A stretch of DNA of 64,000 nucleotides, taken from positions 124,001-188,000 of IMG/VR virus record IMGVR_UViG_3300020428_000007. One strand, given 5' to 3'. The notes beneath the pieces are model-generated. The model did no database searches. It saw nothing but the letters and a program-made list of their open reading frames with translations, and had not been told where the DNA came from. The position numbers were made by a program, and so were the translations under genes. The stretch is from a virus. This document shows positions 26,714 through 35,247 of this stretch, piece by piece; within the stretch, counting starts at the first letter, position 1, and each line of letters opens with the position of its first letter.

Positions 26714-28381
26714 TTACCAACTACGCAATAACGGCTTTTCCATGGGCTTTGACTTTGCTTTCTTTTGCTTGCGTGTCTTAGCCATTGTTTCTAATTCGCG
26801 AATTTCACTTTCAGAGTATTCAGAATAGTCAACGTTGTGTTTTCCATACTCATTGCCTGTCATACCTACGTTTTCAGAATACCAGTCAAGTGCTTGTCTG
26901 CTAAACTTGAAACCTAAGTTGTTGCTGTGTCTCCAAGTAGACTTAAAACAACCAATAGACTGACCTAGTTCTGGGTCAACAAACATTCTAATGATTGGCG
27001 ATTGCTTTGGTACATCTTCCGATGCAGGAGTTAGAATACGAGAAGATTCCTGTTCCCACTTTGGTTCGTTAGACATAGGCATACCGTAGTAATGAGTGTC
27101 CCATCTTGGTACGTTCAAACCCACCTGCAATAAGCTACGAGTACCACACACTAATCGAATAGTACCTGAACGAGCATCATCAAGAATTTGTTCACGTAAG
27201 TCTTTATGCTTCTTAGTAGCGCCTCCAACAAACTGGGCTGCAATAGTACTACCCCAAGCATTGTTAATTGTTTTAACTATTTCATCAGAGTGATAAACAG
27301 TATAGACAGGAAACACAATAGACCGATTAGCTTCTAGGTCTTTCAGAAGCATATCTATAATCATATCGTTACGTTTCTTGTGAGTTGCTAGGAAACGCAT
27401 TGCACCAGTCCAAGCGCTAGGATGTTTACTTTGATAAGCGCGTTTGTTTTTAGGTACTACTTTATGAGTTTCATGAACATAGATAGTTGGTGTCATAGTT
27501 TCTATCTTTGCTTCTGCAACCGTAGGACCTACAAGCTCACGTACAAGATAATGTTTTTTATCTTTTCGTTTATCAGTAGCAGTACAACCACCTTTAAACT
27601 TGGTACGAACTGAGCTAACTAGTCTAGAGAATTCTGAGGCGTTTGCCTTTTGAATTTCATCTATCCATAGAGTACCAAAGTTTTCGTTCAACCACTTCTT
27701 ACGCTTCTTGCCGTTCTTGTCACTAATCAATGACTGATACGTCATGATGCCAATTTGAAACTCTTCGAAGTCAGACTTTGAATTCATCCAACCGTAAAGC
27801 TTCTTGCCGTACTTCTCTTCAAGCTGAGGCAGATTGGTATGCGCTACGATTTCTTTTAAGAAGTTATTCAGATAGTCACGCTGGTCAGCAACAATAACCA
27901 TACGTCTACCCATCTTTATCCCGATAGCAATTGAAGTAACTGTCTTACCAGTACGAGGCGGAGCTTTGATAATACCATGCTTTGCTTCTGCCCAGTCTTC
28001 TACTAAAGGAATCTGCTTTTCACGTAAAGAACCCGTAAACTTGACGGGAACTGTGAACTTCTTATCAGTACGTAAATCAACTACTTTGAATTGACTATAC
28101 TCGATTCCAAATTTGTCTTCGATTTTTAAACGGTCACCGATAGGTAGTGCTGCATAAGTAACACCTTTATGAACGTGAGTAGACCAAGTTCTAGTGCAAC
28201 CTAAGTATCCACCTAATTCGCACGACGCACACTCTTCGGTAAATCTAATACGTCTAAATTCGCAGTCTTTGCAAATCATATCATCATAACGGTGGTGGTC
28301 ATAATGCTTTTTCAAATCTTCGTCATCAATGTAATCGATAGGGATATACATCTTTGCGCGTAGATAAATCTTATCGCTCAT
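26714..28381 (-). CDS. SF2 DNA/RNA helicase, UvsW-like
   Basis: A 555-residue superfamily 2 helicase: Walker A APPRTGKT (residues 140-147, Lys146), motif II DEIQ (241-244), motif III GCTATDKRKD near 270, and a second RecA-like domain with MPMSNEPKWEQESSRILTP as motif VI region. The N-terminus has a zinc-ribbon-like cluster (C37, C40, C51, C54, C62). UvsW-type enzymes of phages unwind branched DNA and R-loops. The order zinc region, then helicase core, differs from T4 UvsW. The start overlaps the upstream gene by 11 bases. Confidence 0.88.
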   Translation of the reverse strand: MSDKIYLRAKMYIPIDYIDDEDLKKHYDHHRYDDMICKDCEFRRIRFTEECASCELGGYLGCTRTWSTHVHKGVTYAALPIGDRLKIEDKFGIEYSQFKVVDLRTDKKFTVPVKFTGSLREKQIPLVEDWAEAKHGIIKAPPRTGKTVTSIAIGIKMGRRMVIVADQRDYLNNFLKEIVAHTNLPQLEEKYGKKLYGWMNSKSDFEEFQIGIMTYQSLISDKNGKKRKKWLNENFGTLWIDEIQKANASEFSRLVSSVRTKFKGGCTATDKRKDKKHYLVRELVGPTVAEAKIETMTPTIYVHETHKVVPKNKRAYQSKHPSAWTGAMRFLATHKKRNDMIIDMLLKDLEANRSIVFPVYTVYHSDEIVKTINNAWGSTIAAQFVGGATKKHKDLREQILDDARSGTIRLVCGTRSLLQVGLNVPRWDTHYYGMPMSNEPKWEQESSRILTPASEDVPKQSPIIRMFVDPELGQSIGCFKSTWRHSNNLGFKFSRQALDWYSENVGMTGNEYGKHNVDYSEYSESEIRELETMAKTRKQKKAKSKPMEKPLLRSW

Positions 28382-28763
28382 TGAACACCTGACTAGCTAT
28401 ATGAAACAGTATGCTGCAATATATCTTATTACAACGTGTAGAAACTCTCGGCTCTGGAATATCCATACTTGTGAAAACCTTATCAACATAAGTTCTTTCA
28501 AGCAAGTTTACATATTTATCCATAGGGCCCATGTTTGGGTCATCAAAGTCTACTATACAAGAACGTTGATTGCTCCACTCCCCATGAAACGGTGATTGAA
28601 AAAATGAAAAGCTTCCATGGTCTAATCCACCAGTAGGGACAATGCCTACTGTATTCAAAGAGTTAGAGTACCTAAGCGCATACGTCCAGTAATTTAAACG
28701 CTGACGCTCTGAATTAAATTCTACATGATAAGTCTGACCTGATGGAACGTTATTGATTTCCAT
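28371..28763 (-). CDS. hypothetical protein, 130 aa
   Basis: ATG-started frame overlapping the helicase start by 11 bases and the small upstream gene by 14. The product has aromatic, Gly- and Ser-rich strands in the N-terminal half (GGLDHGSFSFFQSPFHGEW) and three cysteines. No domain recognised. It lies in the replication region but no function is assigned. Confidence 0.55.
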   Translation of the reverse strand: MEINNVPSGQTYHVEFNSERQRLNYWTYALRYSNSLNTVGIVPTGGLDHGSFSFFQSPFHGEWSNQRSCIVDFDDPNMGPMDKYVNLLERTYVDKVFTSMDIPEPRVSTRCNKIYCSILFHIASQVFNER

Positions 28764-28881
28764 TTTTAATACACCACGCTAAATACGTTAACGGAACTTG
28801 ATTAGCCTTTAACATAGGCAATCTGTACTGAAAGTGATATTGACGAAAATTTTCAAAATCAAAACCATCTATAAATTCCAC
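28750..28881 (-). CDS. very small protein, 43 aa, GTG start
   Basis: Reading the minus strand from the GTG at 28881 gives an open frame of 43 codons ending in TAA at 28750. The start overlaps the stop of the upstream gene as TAGTG, and GGAG lies 8 bases before it. It fills the only gap in the region and has the C-terminal segment LPMLKANQVPLTYLAWCIKNG. That faintly recalls short phage domains of the (K)GxPLxxxPxxYLxW type; the similarity is weak. It is too short for confident family assignment. Confidence 0.5.
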   Translation of the reverse strand: MEFIDGFDFENFRQYHFQYRLPMLKANQVPLTYLAWCIKNGNQ

Positions 28882-29420
28882 TAGCCTATCTCCGTATAAT
28901 CGCGCTTAGCAAGAATCTGGAAAGCATCAATCAGGTGCTTGACTGTAAAGCTAGCCTTATCGATATCTTCTAAGTATATTTTAAGAATTGTAATTAACTC
29001 ATGAGTATCATTCAGATATTCATGGAACTTGTTCATTACTGCCTTAATAAAAGCCTTACGTTCTTCTTTAGTACGTATGTGCTTCATGTCTTGGCTGTAT
29101 CGAACTAAAAAATAAGATTCAAAAGCCTCAATCATTTTACTTAATGACACATGCGCTTCTGTAGCTGAAACAAGTATCTCACTATATCGATGCCTGTTAG
29201 TTGTGTCTTTGATTGCAGCTTCTGTTAGATTCTTTACAAAGTTAGGATGCCCAGGCGACAGCTTATGTATCATGCGTGTCTTGTGTAGCATTTTCAATTC
29301 GTCTTTGTATTCATCGAATGGTATTTGAAAAAGGTCAGAAGTATCAAAAGTACTTTTAAGTCTTTTGTATCTTGTATCTCTTCTTAAAAGGGACCGTACT
29401 TGATCATCTTGTGCAGACAT
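28881..29420 (-). CDS. hypothetical helical protein, 179 aa
   Basis: Lys/Glu/His-rich alpha-helical sequence without recognisable catalytic residues. The N-terminus is MSAQDDQVRSLLRRD; a middle region MLHKTRMIHKLSPGHPNF precedes several amphipathic helices. It lies between the clamp-cluster gene at 29421 and the small GTG gene, with no gaps. Its place near clamp, polymerase and helicase suggests a replication accessory, which is inference. Confidence 0.6.
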   Translation of the reverse strand: MSAQDDQVRSLLRRDTRYKRLKSTFDTSDLFQIPFDEYKDELKMLHKTRMIHKLSPGHPNFVKNLTEAAIKDTTNRHRYSEILVSATEAHVSLSKMIEAFESYFLVRYSQDMKHIRTKEERKAFIKAVMNKFHEYLNDTHELITILKIYLEDIDKASFTVKHLIDAFQILAKRDYTEIG

Positions 29421-29843
29421 TTAAAGTACCACAAATTTGTTTATGTTAGGAGTGTCTGGGACTAACAGCAATGAACCCTCACTATCTGAGTACGCATACG
29501 TACCACCAAAGGATTCTGTTTTTAACTGTAGCATTTCGGAAAGGGTGCTATCTAATATAGTCATAGAAGACTGTTTTAGTATAAGCTTCTTAGAGTTGAC
29601 TATAAAAAGAGACCCAACAACCGTTTCTTCGTCGGACTCTATCAGATACTGAATGCATTCAATGCTATGCTGCATTTTAGTATCTAGAAGAACAGTGAGG
29701 TCTTTGTAATCTAGAGTCGAATTATAAAACAGTGCTATATGCTGGCGACCATTAGGTGCAAGACCCAAGTTAACAAAAGTGTTCAACTCAGGTTCTTGCT
29801 TCAAACTAAAAGTCTTGTTGATATCTTTTAACGGACTCTTCAC
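29421..29843 (-). CDS. hypothetical protein, 140 aa, GTG start
   Basis: The start is a GTG at 29843 that overlaps the stop of the clamp gene as TAGTG. No clear ribosome site precedes it, so it probably depends on translational coupling with the clamp. The product has alternating strands and helices and no Cys-based motif apart from one Cys (IECIQYL). No family recognised. Confidence 0.55.
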   Translation of the reverse strand: MKSPLKDINKTFSLKQEPELNTFVNLGLAPNGRQHIALFYNSTLDYKDLTVLLDTKMQHSIECIQYLIESDEETVVGSLFIVNSKKLILKQSSMTILDSTLSEMLQLKTESFGGTYAYSDSEGSLLLVPDTPNINKFVVL

Positions 29844-31156
29844 TACTGTTTCAATGAAGCTGTCTGTCTAATATTGATAGTGCCAAAGTCATCAGTCATT
29901 TTATGGTATACTGTAATAGCTGTAGGCGAGTCGCCTTCAAGATGTTTAAGTTTACACATTACGCTGCCTTCTTTGACATTGTTAAGAACGTCAGCAAGTA
30001 TCTTAGGGTGAATAGCTACTTCGTTCTTCTTTACTGTCTTAGGTACTTTAGAGTAGTCGATAATGTTTGATACATCGCCGTGCTCATTGCTGAATGCAAA
30101 CTCAACACCTGACTTGCCGAAATTCAAGTTAACATACCCGCTCTGATTAGAAGTCATTAGAGTTCCAATGCTGGCTAACGTATCCAAGCTGTCTTTGACT
30201 GGAATAGAATACATGCCGTCAGTTGGGGCATTTTCGTAATCTGAGAAAGTTTCAATAACGTGGTCTAACATCTTTGTATCCAACTCTTGTAGAGGAGGAA
30301 GACCTATAAGTACGTTATCTGATAGAACTCTAAATCCAGACTCTTCAACAAAGAAGCTTGCTGTGTCTTCGTCATCTTCGGACAGTACGCGGTTAACTAC
30401 ATTGAAGATATCGCTAGAGATAACTAGATTGAAGTCTCTTCCCATACCAGAAGACAAGTCAGCTTCCATTAGGTTGATAACCCATCGATTAACAACAGCA
30501 ACAGTAAGTCTATCGTCTTTAATGCTGATGTTCATAGGACTAACGGCTTTATCGTCGTGGTGATCGATAACACGAGTACGCTGTGAAGCTACACGCAATC
30601 TGTTTAATAACTCAGAACCAATTGCATCTTTTCTAGAGATACCAACAAAGATTTCATTCACTGCTGGAATCTGGTCAACAGTTATTGGGTTAGTCTTCAA
30701 TGCAGACTTGAATTTACCCGATACGATTTTAAGTTCAGAACCGTCATAGTCACATTGCATTGCACCGCGCTTGTTGATAACACGCTTTAGAATTTCCGCA
30801 TCAATGTTAAAGCAACCTGATACATCAACTTCTATTCCAGTGTTAATAGCAATGTGCGTATCCGTAGAATAACCTACTAGATACAAGAAACCTTCGTATG
30901 CAACAAACAAGTGCTTGCGCATAACGTTGTTAGCGTTAACGAATCCAGTAATAACAGTAAGGCTATCAAGCAAAGAAGAAAGGGTCTTGCCTTCTATTTC
31001 AAAGCTAAACGAGTTAGAGCTTAGCTTTTCATTAATCTGGATTTTAAACAGCTTTTCGTTGCTAACTGCTTTACTAGATGTTTTAGGTTTGCGGGTGGAG
31101 GCTCGCGTCTTAGTAGTCTTAGAAGACCGTGTACGTTTTCTTTTTACGTCAGTCAT
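29843..31156 (-). CDS. probable DNA sliding clamp (DnaN-like)
   Basis: The 437-residue protein has the mixed beta pattern of a three-domain beta clamp. In particular MQCDYDGSELKIVSGKFKSALKT followed by the PITVDQIP turn matches the end of a DnaN domain (x-I-x-SGKFxxxLxT). A basic, Arg/Thr/Lys-rich extension occupies residues 1-45 (KRKRTRSSKTTKTRAST) and is absent from usual 366-residue clamps. Sliding clamps encircle DNA and hold the polymerase. Its place next to a family A polymerase and in the same genome as a DnaX-like loader fits. Divergence lowers certainty. Confidence 0.65.
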   Translation of the reverse strand: MTDVKRKRTRSSKTTKTRASTRKPKTSSKAVSNEKLFKIQINEKLSSNSFSFEIEGKTLSSLLDSLTVITGFVNANNVMRKHLFVAYEGFLYLVGYSTDTHIAINTGIEVDVSGCFNIDAEILKRVINKRGAMQCDYDGSELKIVSGKFKSALKTNPITVDQIPAVNEIFVGISRKDAIGSELLNRLRVASQRTRVIDHHDDKAVSPMNISIKDDRLTVAVVNRWVINLMEADLSSGMGRDFNLVISSDIFNVVNRVLSEDDEDTASFFVEESGFRVLSDNVLIGLPPLQELDTKMLDHVIETFSDYENAPTDGMYSIPVKDSLDTLASIGTLMTSNQSGYVNLNFGKSGVEFAFSNEHGDVSNIIDYSKVPKTVKKNEVAIHPKILADVLNNVKEGSVMCKLKHLEGDSPTAITVYHKMTDDFGTINIRQTASLKQ

Positions 31157-31479
31157 TATTTATCTTCCATATCTGAATTCTTACTATTTACAGTTTGTGT
31201 GTCTTCTACGTGAAAACCTGCAATTCTTCCATGAACAAAGTCTACTGTAAGAGTATATCTATCTGTTTCTAAAGGCATTGCACCTAGCAGAACACCAAAT
31301 ACGTTTGTAGACAATCTAGTATCGTCTATTTTAAAACAGTGGCAGTCAGTCTGAGATAGAGCGACAGAACAAACGTAGATAGGCATAAATATTGCTTCTA
31401 TTACATTGCGGTCTGCCGCTAACATTTCATTCAGACGATTAGATATAGTGGTAAGTAAATCTAAATCGTTGCTTTCCAT
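31156..31479 (-). CDS. hypothetical protein, 107 aa
   Basis: A short protein encoded between DNA polymerase and clamp with TAATG junctions on both sides. The middle has a hydrophobic strand with Cys residues (PIYVCSVALSQTDCHCFKID). No motif for an enzyme. Close co-translation with polymerase and clamp suggests a replisome accessory, but this is inference only. Confidence 0.6.
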   Translation of the reverse strand: MESNDLDLLTTISNRLNEMLAADRNVIEAIFMPIYVCSVALSQTDCHCFKIDDTRLSTNVFGVLLGAMPLETDRYTLTVDFVHGRIAGFHVEDTQTVNSKNSDMEDK

Positions 31480-34400
31480 TACTCAGCCATTTCCTCTCTA
31501 TATTGTTCGAGGGCTTTAAGGCGCTCTGACTCTCTACGTGCAATCTGCATAAGGCGTTTGTGTTTGAAAGATTTCTCTTTTCCTTTCTTCTCTTCTGATG
31601 CTTTAAGCTTAGCAAGCTTAGAAAGGTTAGCCTTAATCTCTGACACAAAGCTCTTAGCTTCTTGCTTGTCTTTCTTAGAACGTATGTCTTCGCCTTTGGA
31701 TTCAATATCAATACCGTTAGACCAGAGTTGTTTCTTCATCCAGTCAGGCATGGTATCGTATTGAGTTTCCATGATTGTGTGATACGCTGCATCGATATCT
31801 AAATCAGAATGCCCTAAGTCCTCTACTTGGTCTTTAAGCGTTTGCTTTATGATATCTTTAATTCCTTCATACGAGAAGTCCCAGCCTTTCACATGTTTCT
31901 CAGTAGCGCCAATTTCAAAATCGATTTCTGGTAACGATGTGAAAGTAAACCCTTTGATGCGGTTTTGAACTTGCTTAACTACTTCTGTAGTCAATCCACG
32001 CTCAATCAAATCAAGAGCTAACCAAACGTCTTCGTAACCTACTTCAACTGTAACCGAGTCATGCACAGACACAGATAGGTGCATATCAGGGTAGTGACCT
32101 GTCTTTTCGTAATGCTCATACATCATTCTGTTAATGTTTCTAATTCCAATCATCATTAAGTCAGAACCAAAACCCTGCACTGGACTGTTAACCGATCTAC
32201 GCTCTTGGCTAGAGTTAACGAAACCAAAGTTAGGATATTCAGAAGGCAGCATCAAAGACCACAAGTGTCTACGTCTTCCAACTGGCGATTCAACGAATAG
32301 GTTCTTACGTGCAAAGTTTTTAATTTTCTCGAACCACTTCAATCCAACAGGGAAACGTTTTAAGAACTTAGCTTTCAAGTCTACGATTTCATCTACTGTT
32401 CTTCCAGAAGAAGCAGCAAGGCCTTTATCACCTTGTTGATAGATTAGACCGAAGATTACTGTCTTAACTGAGTTACGTAATTCTGCAATCTTCTCGCGCA
32501 TAGTAATTGGAATACCAAAGAAGTAACTAGTATTCAAACGGTGAACGTCACCTTCGTCTACTATTCGTCGAGCAATCAGTTCATCAGGAACTGCTCTGAA
32601 TCTGTTACGTAAGTCAGCACCAGTCTGGAACAAGTCTGCAACGCCTTGGTCGCCTGAGATAATAGACCAACCACGTACTTCGTGAGCAGAGTAATCCACT
32701 TTTATTAACAGCTTGCCGGGTCTAGAGGCAAAGATACGTTTAATGAGTTTACCAAGCTCACTACGACTTGGAATCTGCTGCAAGTTCGGGTCAGATGCAG
32801 ATGTTCGTCCAGTAACAACTTTTTGATAGCTATATCTCGGTCGAATACGTTGGTCGAACTTAAAGTCTTCGTTAGTAGCCCACAACTTCAACAGATTTTT
32901 AACGTAAGCAGATTTTAACTTGTTAGCCTTCTGCCATTCTGTATAAAGCGAAACAATCTTGTTGTCTTTGTGGAACTTCTGAAAGTCTTTATCTAGTTTG
33001 TATTGCAAGTCACCATTAGCTCGTTTCTTCTTGCCAGGGTCACCAACAGGTTCTAGCTCTAGAACATCAAAGAACAACATTTGTTTGTGTTCTTCTTTGT
33101 TTAATGAAAAGTTTTCTTTTGCTGTAGTCTTACCAAATAGACCATGCTTAGGAACATTACGGTCTTTAGATATTAACTCGTTAACTTTACGCACTGCATC
33201 TGACGTATAGATAGCAGCTTCAATCTTAGCAATCTCTGTATTAATAGGACTGTTAGGATGTTCAAGCTTGAACAAGTACTCTACATCAGCATACGCACCT
33301 GTAGATTCCAGACAGCTAAACGTATGAATCTGATCACTAATCTGATTGCCCACCAGCTTTTCATAAAGCTTATAGTCAATATCTTTAGCGCGTTCTATTT
33401 GCTTGTAGTAGATGTGCCAAGGAACAATAACGTCCAGACTACAGTATTCAAGAACAGGTTCGTCTAGGTCTACTTGATGAATTGTAGCTCGTGCTTCTTT
33501 ACCAAACGAACTGGTATAGAAACTTCTACAACCGTATTGCATAGACAGGTTTGCCAAGCTGTAATAACCATTACCAAGCAACGTACCTAAGAACTTCATG
33601 TTCTCGTCCATTGCAAACTCACCAGCCTGTATATCCCACACATCACATCGATAGTATCTAACACCAAAGTTACTACGCATGATGTTCAAATCGAACTGGG
33701 CATTTGTATAAACTTGGAAACGGTTACGTGCTTGCTTTTCAAAGAACTTTCTAAACAGACTACGAATAAGCTTTAGCTCAGAAGGAGTAAACGGTGTGCT
33801 ATAGTGATAAATAGGTATGATAAACGCTGTCTTACCATCGTCACTCATTTGAACAGTTTGTATTTTACTACACACCCTGTACAAGCCGTCTGTCTCTGTA
33901 TCGATTGCGAGTATTTCAGCTTTAGCCATTCGTTTTAGACACTTCTTGAATTTATCAATAGTATCTACGTATTCGATTTTGTAGTTTCGCTTTTTCTCGT
34001 CTGCTACAAAAGGTATCGCATAACGCAAATCACCACCATCTAAGGTGGTAACTAAGTTACGTGCCATATAACCAAGTAAGTTTGGAGTGTTTGTAGGGTT
34101 AGACCTAGATTCAAGAACGGAGTTAAAGCTTAGACTAGCAACATGCTTAAACTCATGTGATTTATTTTGGTACTCTACACTGGTATCGACAGGCACACCT
34201 AAAAAGTGTTGATCGAAGTTCTTAAACTCCAATATCGTTTCTCTATTGAGTGCGTATTGCGGGTCTTTACCAAAGGTATGAACAATGTCAGGTTTGTAGT
34301 CCGTTATTATCTTCTTCAATCTTCTGCTAAACTCTAGCTTAGCTTCGTTTTGAAAATCTTCGGACTCCTTGTAAGTCTTAAAACAATTGAAGTTTACGAT

Positions 34401-34670
34401 AAGATAATCGAATTCATCAATGCTGTATTCTGACTGATAGTAGTCATACGCTAAATCCGTAAGACCGAAGAATACACTATCAGTGTAGCCGCTTAGTATC
34501 TCACCATTCTTTAAGTCTTCGGTAGGAACATGATCCAACACAAAGAGAATTTTACCAGCGGGCTTTTTAGCTTTATGTTTGAGTAGTGCCAAATCGCCGC
34601 CAAACTTTTCAACACGTTCAACGTAGCGATTTTTAAACTCAAAATCAAAATCAATATAAGTCTGAGACAT
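31479..34670 (-). CDS. polA: DNA polymerase I, family A, with 3'-5' exonuclease
   Basis: The exonuclease domain has LAIDTETDG (D257, E259), NAQFDLN (D327) and YCSLD (Y409, D413). The polymerase domain has TGRTSASDPNLQQIP (620-634), motif A KVDYSAHEVR (D659), motif B R732, K736, F740 and Y744 in RNSVKTVIFGLIY, and motif C VHDS (H870, D871). All catalytic residues are present. An N-terminal 230-residue region of Rossmann-like pattern precedes the exonuclease; it may be a uracil-DNA glycosylase-like domain as in some phage polymerases, which is not certain. A 120-residue Lys/Glu-rich tail follows the palm. This is the likely replicative polymerase. Confidence 0.96.
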   Translation of the reverse strand: MSQTYIDFDFEFKNRYVERVEKFGGDLALLKHKAKKPAGKILFVLDHVPTEDLKNGEILSGYTDSVFFGLTDLAYDYYQSEYSIDEFDYLIVNFNCFKTYKESEDFQNEAKLEFSRRLKKIITDYKPDIVHTFGKDPQYALNRETILEFKNFDQHFLGVPVDTSVEYQNKSHEFKHVASLSFNSVLESRSNPTNTPNLLGYMARNLVTTLDGGDLRYAIPFVADEKKRNYKIEYVDTIDKFKKCLKRMAKAEILAIDTETDGLYRVCSKIQTVQMSDDGKTAFIIPIYHYSTPFTPSELKLIRSLFRKFFEKQARNRFQVYTNAQFDLNIMRSNFGVRYYRCDVWDIQAGEFAMDENMKFLGTLLGNGYYSLANLSMQYGCRSFYTSSFGKEARATIHQVDLDEPVLEYCSLDVIVPWHIYYKQIERAKDIDYKLYEKLVGNQISDQIHTFSCLESTGAYADVEYLFKLEHPNSPINTEIAKIEAAIYTSDAVRKVNELISKDRNVPKHGLFGKTTAKENFSLNKEEHKQMLFFDVLELEPVGDPGKKKRANGDLQYKLDKDFQKFHKDNKIVSLYTEWQKANKLKSAYVKNLLKLWATNEDFKFDQRIRPRYSYQKVVTGRTSASDPNLQQIPSRSELGKLIKRIFASRPGKLLIKVDYSAHEVRGWSIISGDQGVADLFQTGADLRNRFRAVPDELIARRIVDEGDVHRLNTSYFFGIPITMREKIAELRNSVKTVIFGLIYQQGDKGLAASSGRTVDEIVDLKAKFLKRFPVGLKWFEKIKNFARKNLFVESPVGRRRHLWSLMLPSEYPNFGFVNSSQERRSVNSPVQGFGSDLMMIGIRNINRMMYEHYEKTGHYPDMHLSVSVHDSVTVEVGYEDVWLALDLIERGLTTEVVKQVQNRIKGFTFTSLPEIDFEIGATEKHVKGWDFSYEGIKDIIKQTLKDQVEDLGHSDLDIDAAYHTIMETQYDTMPDWMKKQLWSNGIDIESKGEDIRSKKDKQEAKSFVSEIKANLSKLAKLKASEEKKGKEKSFKHKRLMQIARRESERLKALEQYREEMAE

Positions 34671-34706
34671 ATTGGGCTTTTATCAGTTAATTGAACTCAA
34701 TGGTAC

Positions 34707-34718
34707 TTTACACTTTTT
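34707..34718 (-). promoter_or_regulatory. shared 12-base upstream element (TTTACACTTTTT)
   Basis: The 12-base string TTTACACTTTTT (plus strand) lies 37 bases before the polymerase ATG and recurs exactly at 58955-58966 before the clamp loader gene; a copy with one change is at 63823-63834. On the coding strand it reads AAAAAGTGTAAA. All sit in rare intergenic gaps. It may be part of a phage early promoter or regulator site; no function is known. Confidence 0.3.
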
Positions 34719-34732
34719 CATATTGCAGACAC

Positions 34733-34758
34733 GAAAAAGGGAAGCCGAAGCTTCCCCT
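34733..34758 (-). terminator. Rho-independent terminator
   Basis: On the minus strand, GGGGAAGC is followed by the tetraloop TTCG and GCTTCCC, then TTTTTC. The stem is 7 bp, the loop is of the very stable UUCG type, and a T run of 5 follows. It lies between the end of the peptidoglycan-binding-like gene (34762) and the DNA polymerase start (34670), in the gap that also contains a shared upstream element. Confidence 0.85.
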
Positions 34759-34761
34759 TTG

Positions 34762-35205
34762 TTAACCCGGTAATTTACGGGTCTTTTGATTAGAAGATTT
34801 AGACGAATCTTTATCTTCTGAATCTTTTTTGTCTTCAACAGGTTTAGACTTTTGAGCCTGAACAACATCTTCGAGCTTTTCTGCCTTCACTGTTTCGCGA
34901 CGATTATCATACACTTCAGGCAAATCTCCTAACCACTCACGAATACGTTCATCTGTCAGTTCATCACATTTCAGATATCCACGATTCATTGGGTCAAGAT
35001 AAATTCCTGTAGGAAACTTACTGTTAGCATTAAGTTCAAATGGCATACCACCATTCGGATATGCAGGCTTGAATTTGGGACTTCTTTCAAACTCTTGCTT
35101 TGCTGCAATAGTCTGCTTAGACCAAATACCATCACACTTGCCTGTATAGTAACCTAATGCTTTCAAAATCATTTGCTGATTCTGAATAAGTCGTCTGTTA
35201 ACCAT
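34762..35205 (-). CDS. small protein with peptidoglycan-binding-like domain
   Basis: Residues about 5-42 (IQNQQMILKALGYYTGKCDGIWSKQTIAAKQEFE) fit the PG_binding_1 pattern: Q..L..LGYY.G..DGI....T..A...F. The domain normally binds cell-wall peptidoglycan, often beside a lytic enzyme. Here it is alone; residues 45-100 are unassigned and the C-terminus is a low-complexity Lys/Asp/Ser tail. It may be a lysis or virion accessory, or the fold may be used for another purpose. It is flanked by terminators on both sides, so it may form its own transcript. Confidence 0.6.
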   Translation of the reverse strand: MVNRRLIQNQQMILKALGYYTGKCDGIWSKQTIAAKQEFERSPKFKPAYPNGGMPFELNANSKFPTGIYLDPMNRGYLKCDELTDERIREWLGDLPEVYDNRRETVKAEKLEDVVQAQKSKPVEDKKDSEDKDSSKSSNQKTRKLPG

Positions 35206-35219
35206 AGTGACTCCTGTTA

Positions 35220-35247
35220 AGAGAAAGCAAGGGATTAATTCCCTTGC
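35220..35247 (-). terminator. terminator hairpin that includes a stop codon
   Basis: The minus strand reads GCAAGGGA, ATTAA, TCCCTTGC then TTTCTC: a perfect 8-bp stem with a 5-base loop. The stop codon TAA of the giant helicase gene (35235-35237) lies in this loop and the last codons of its ...LQGN end form part of the 5' arm. Stop and terminator are thus compressed into one element. Confidence 0.75.

Noticed and set aside
34683-34868. 61-codon minus-strand frame around the polymerase leader
   Set aside because: It overlaps a strong terminator hairpin and the gene at 34762 in another frame, and has no ribosome site.
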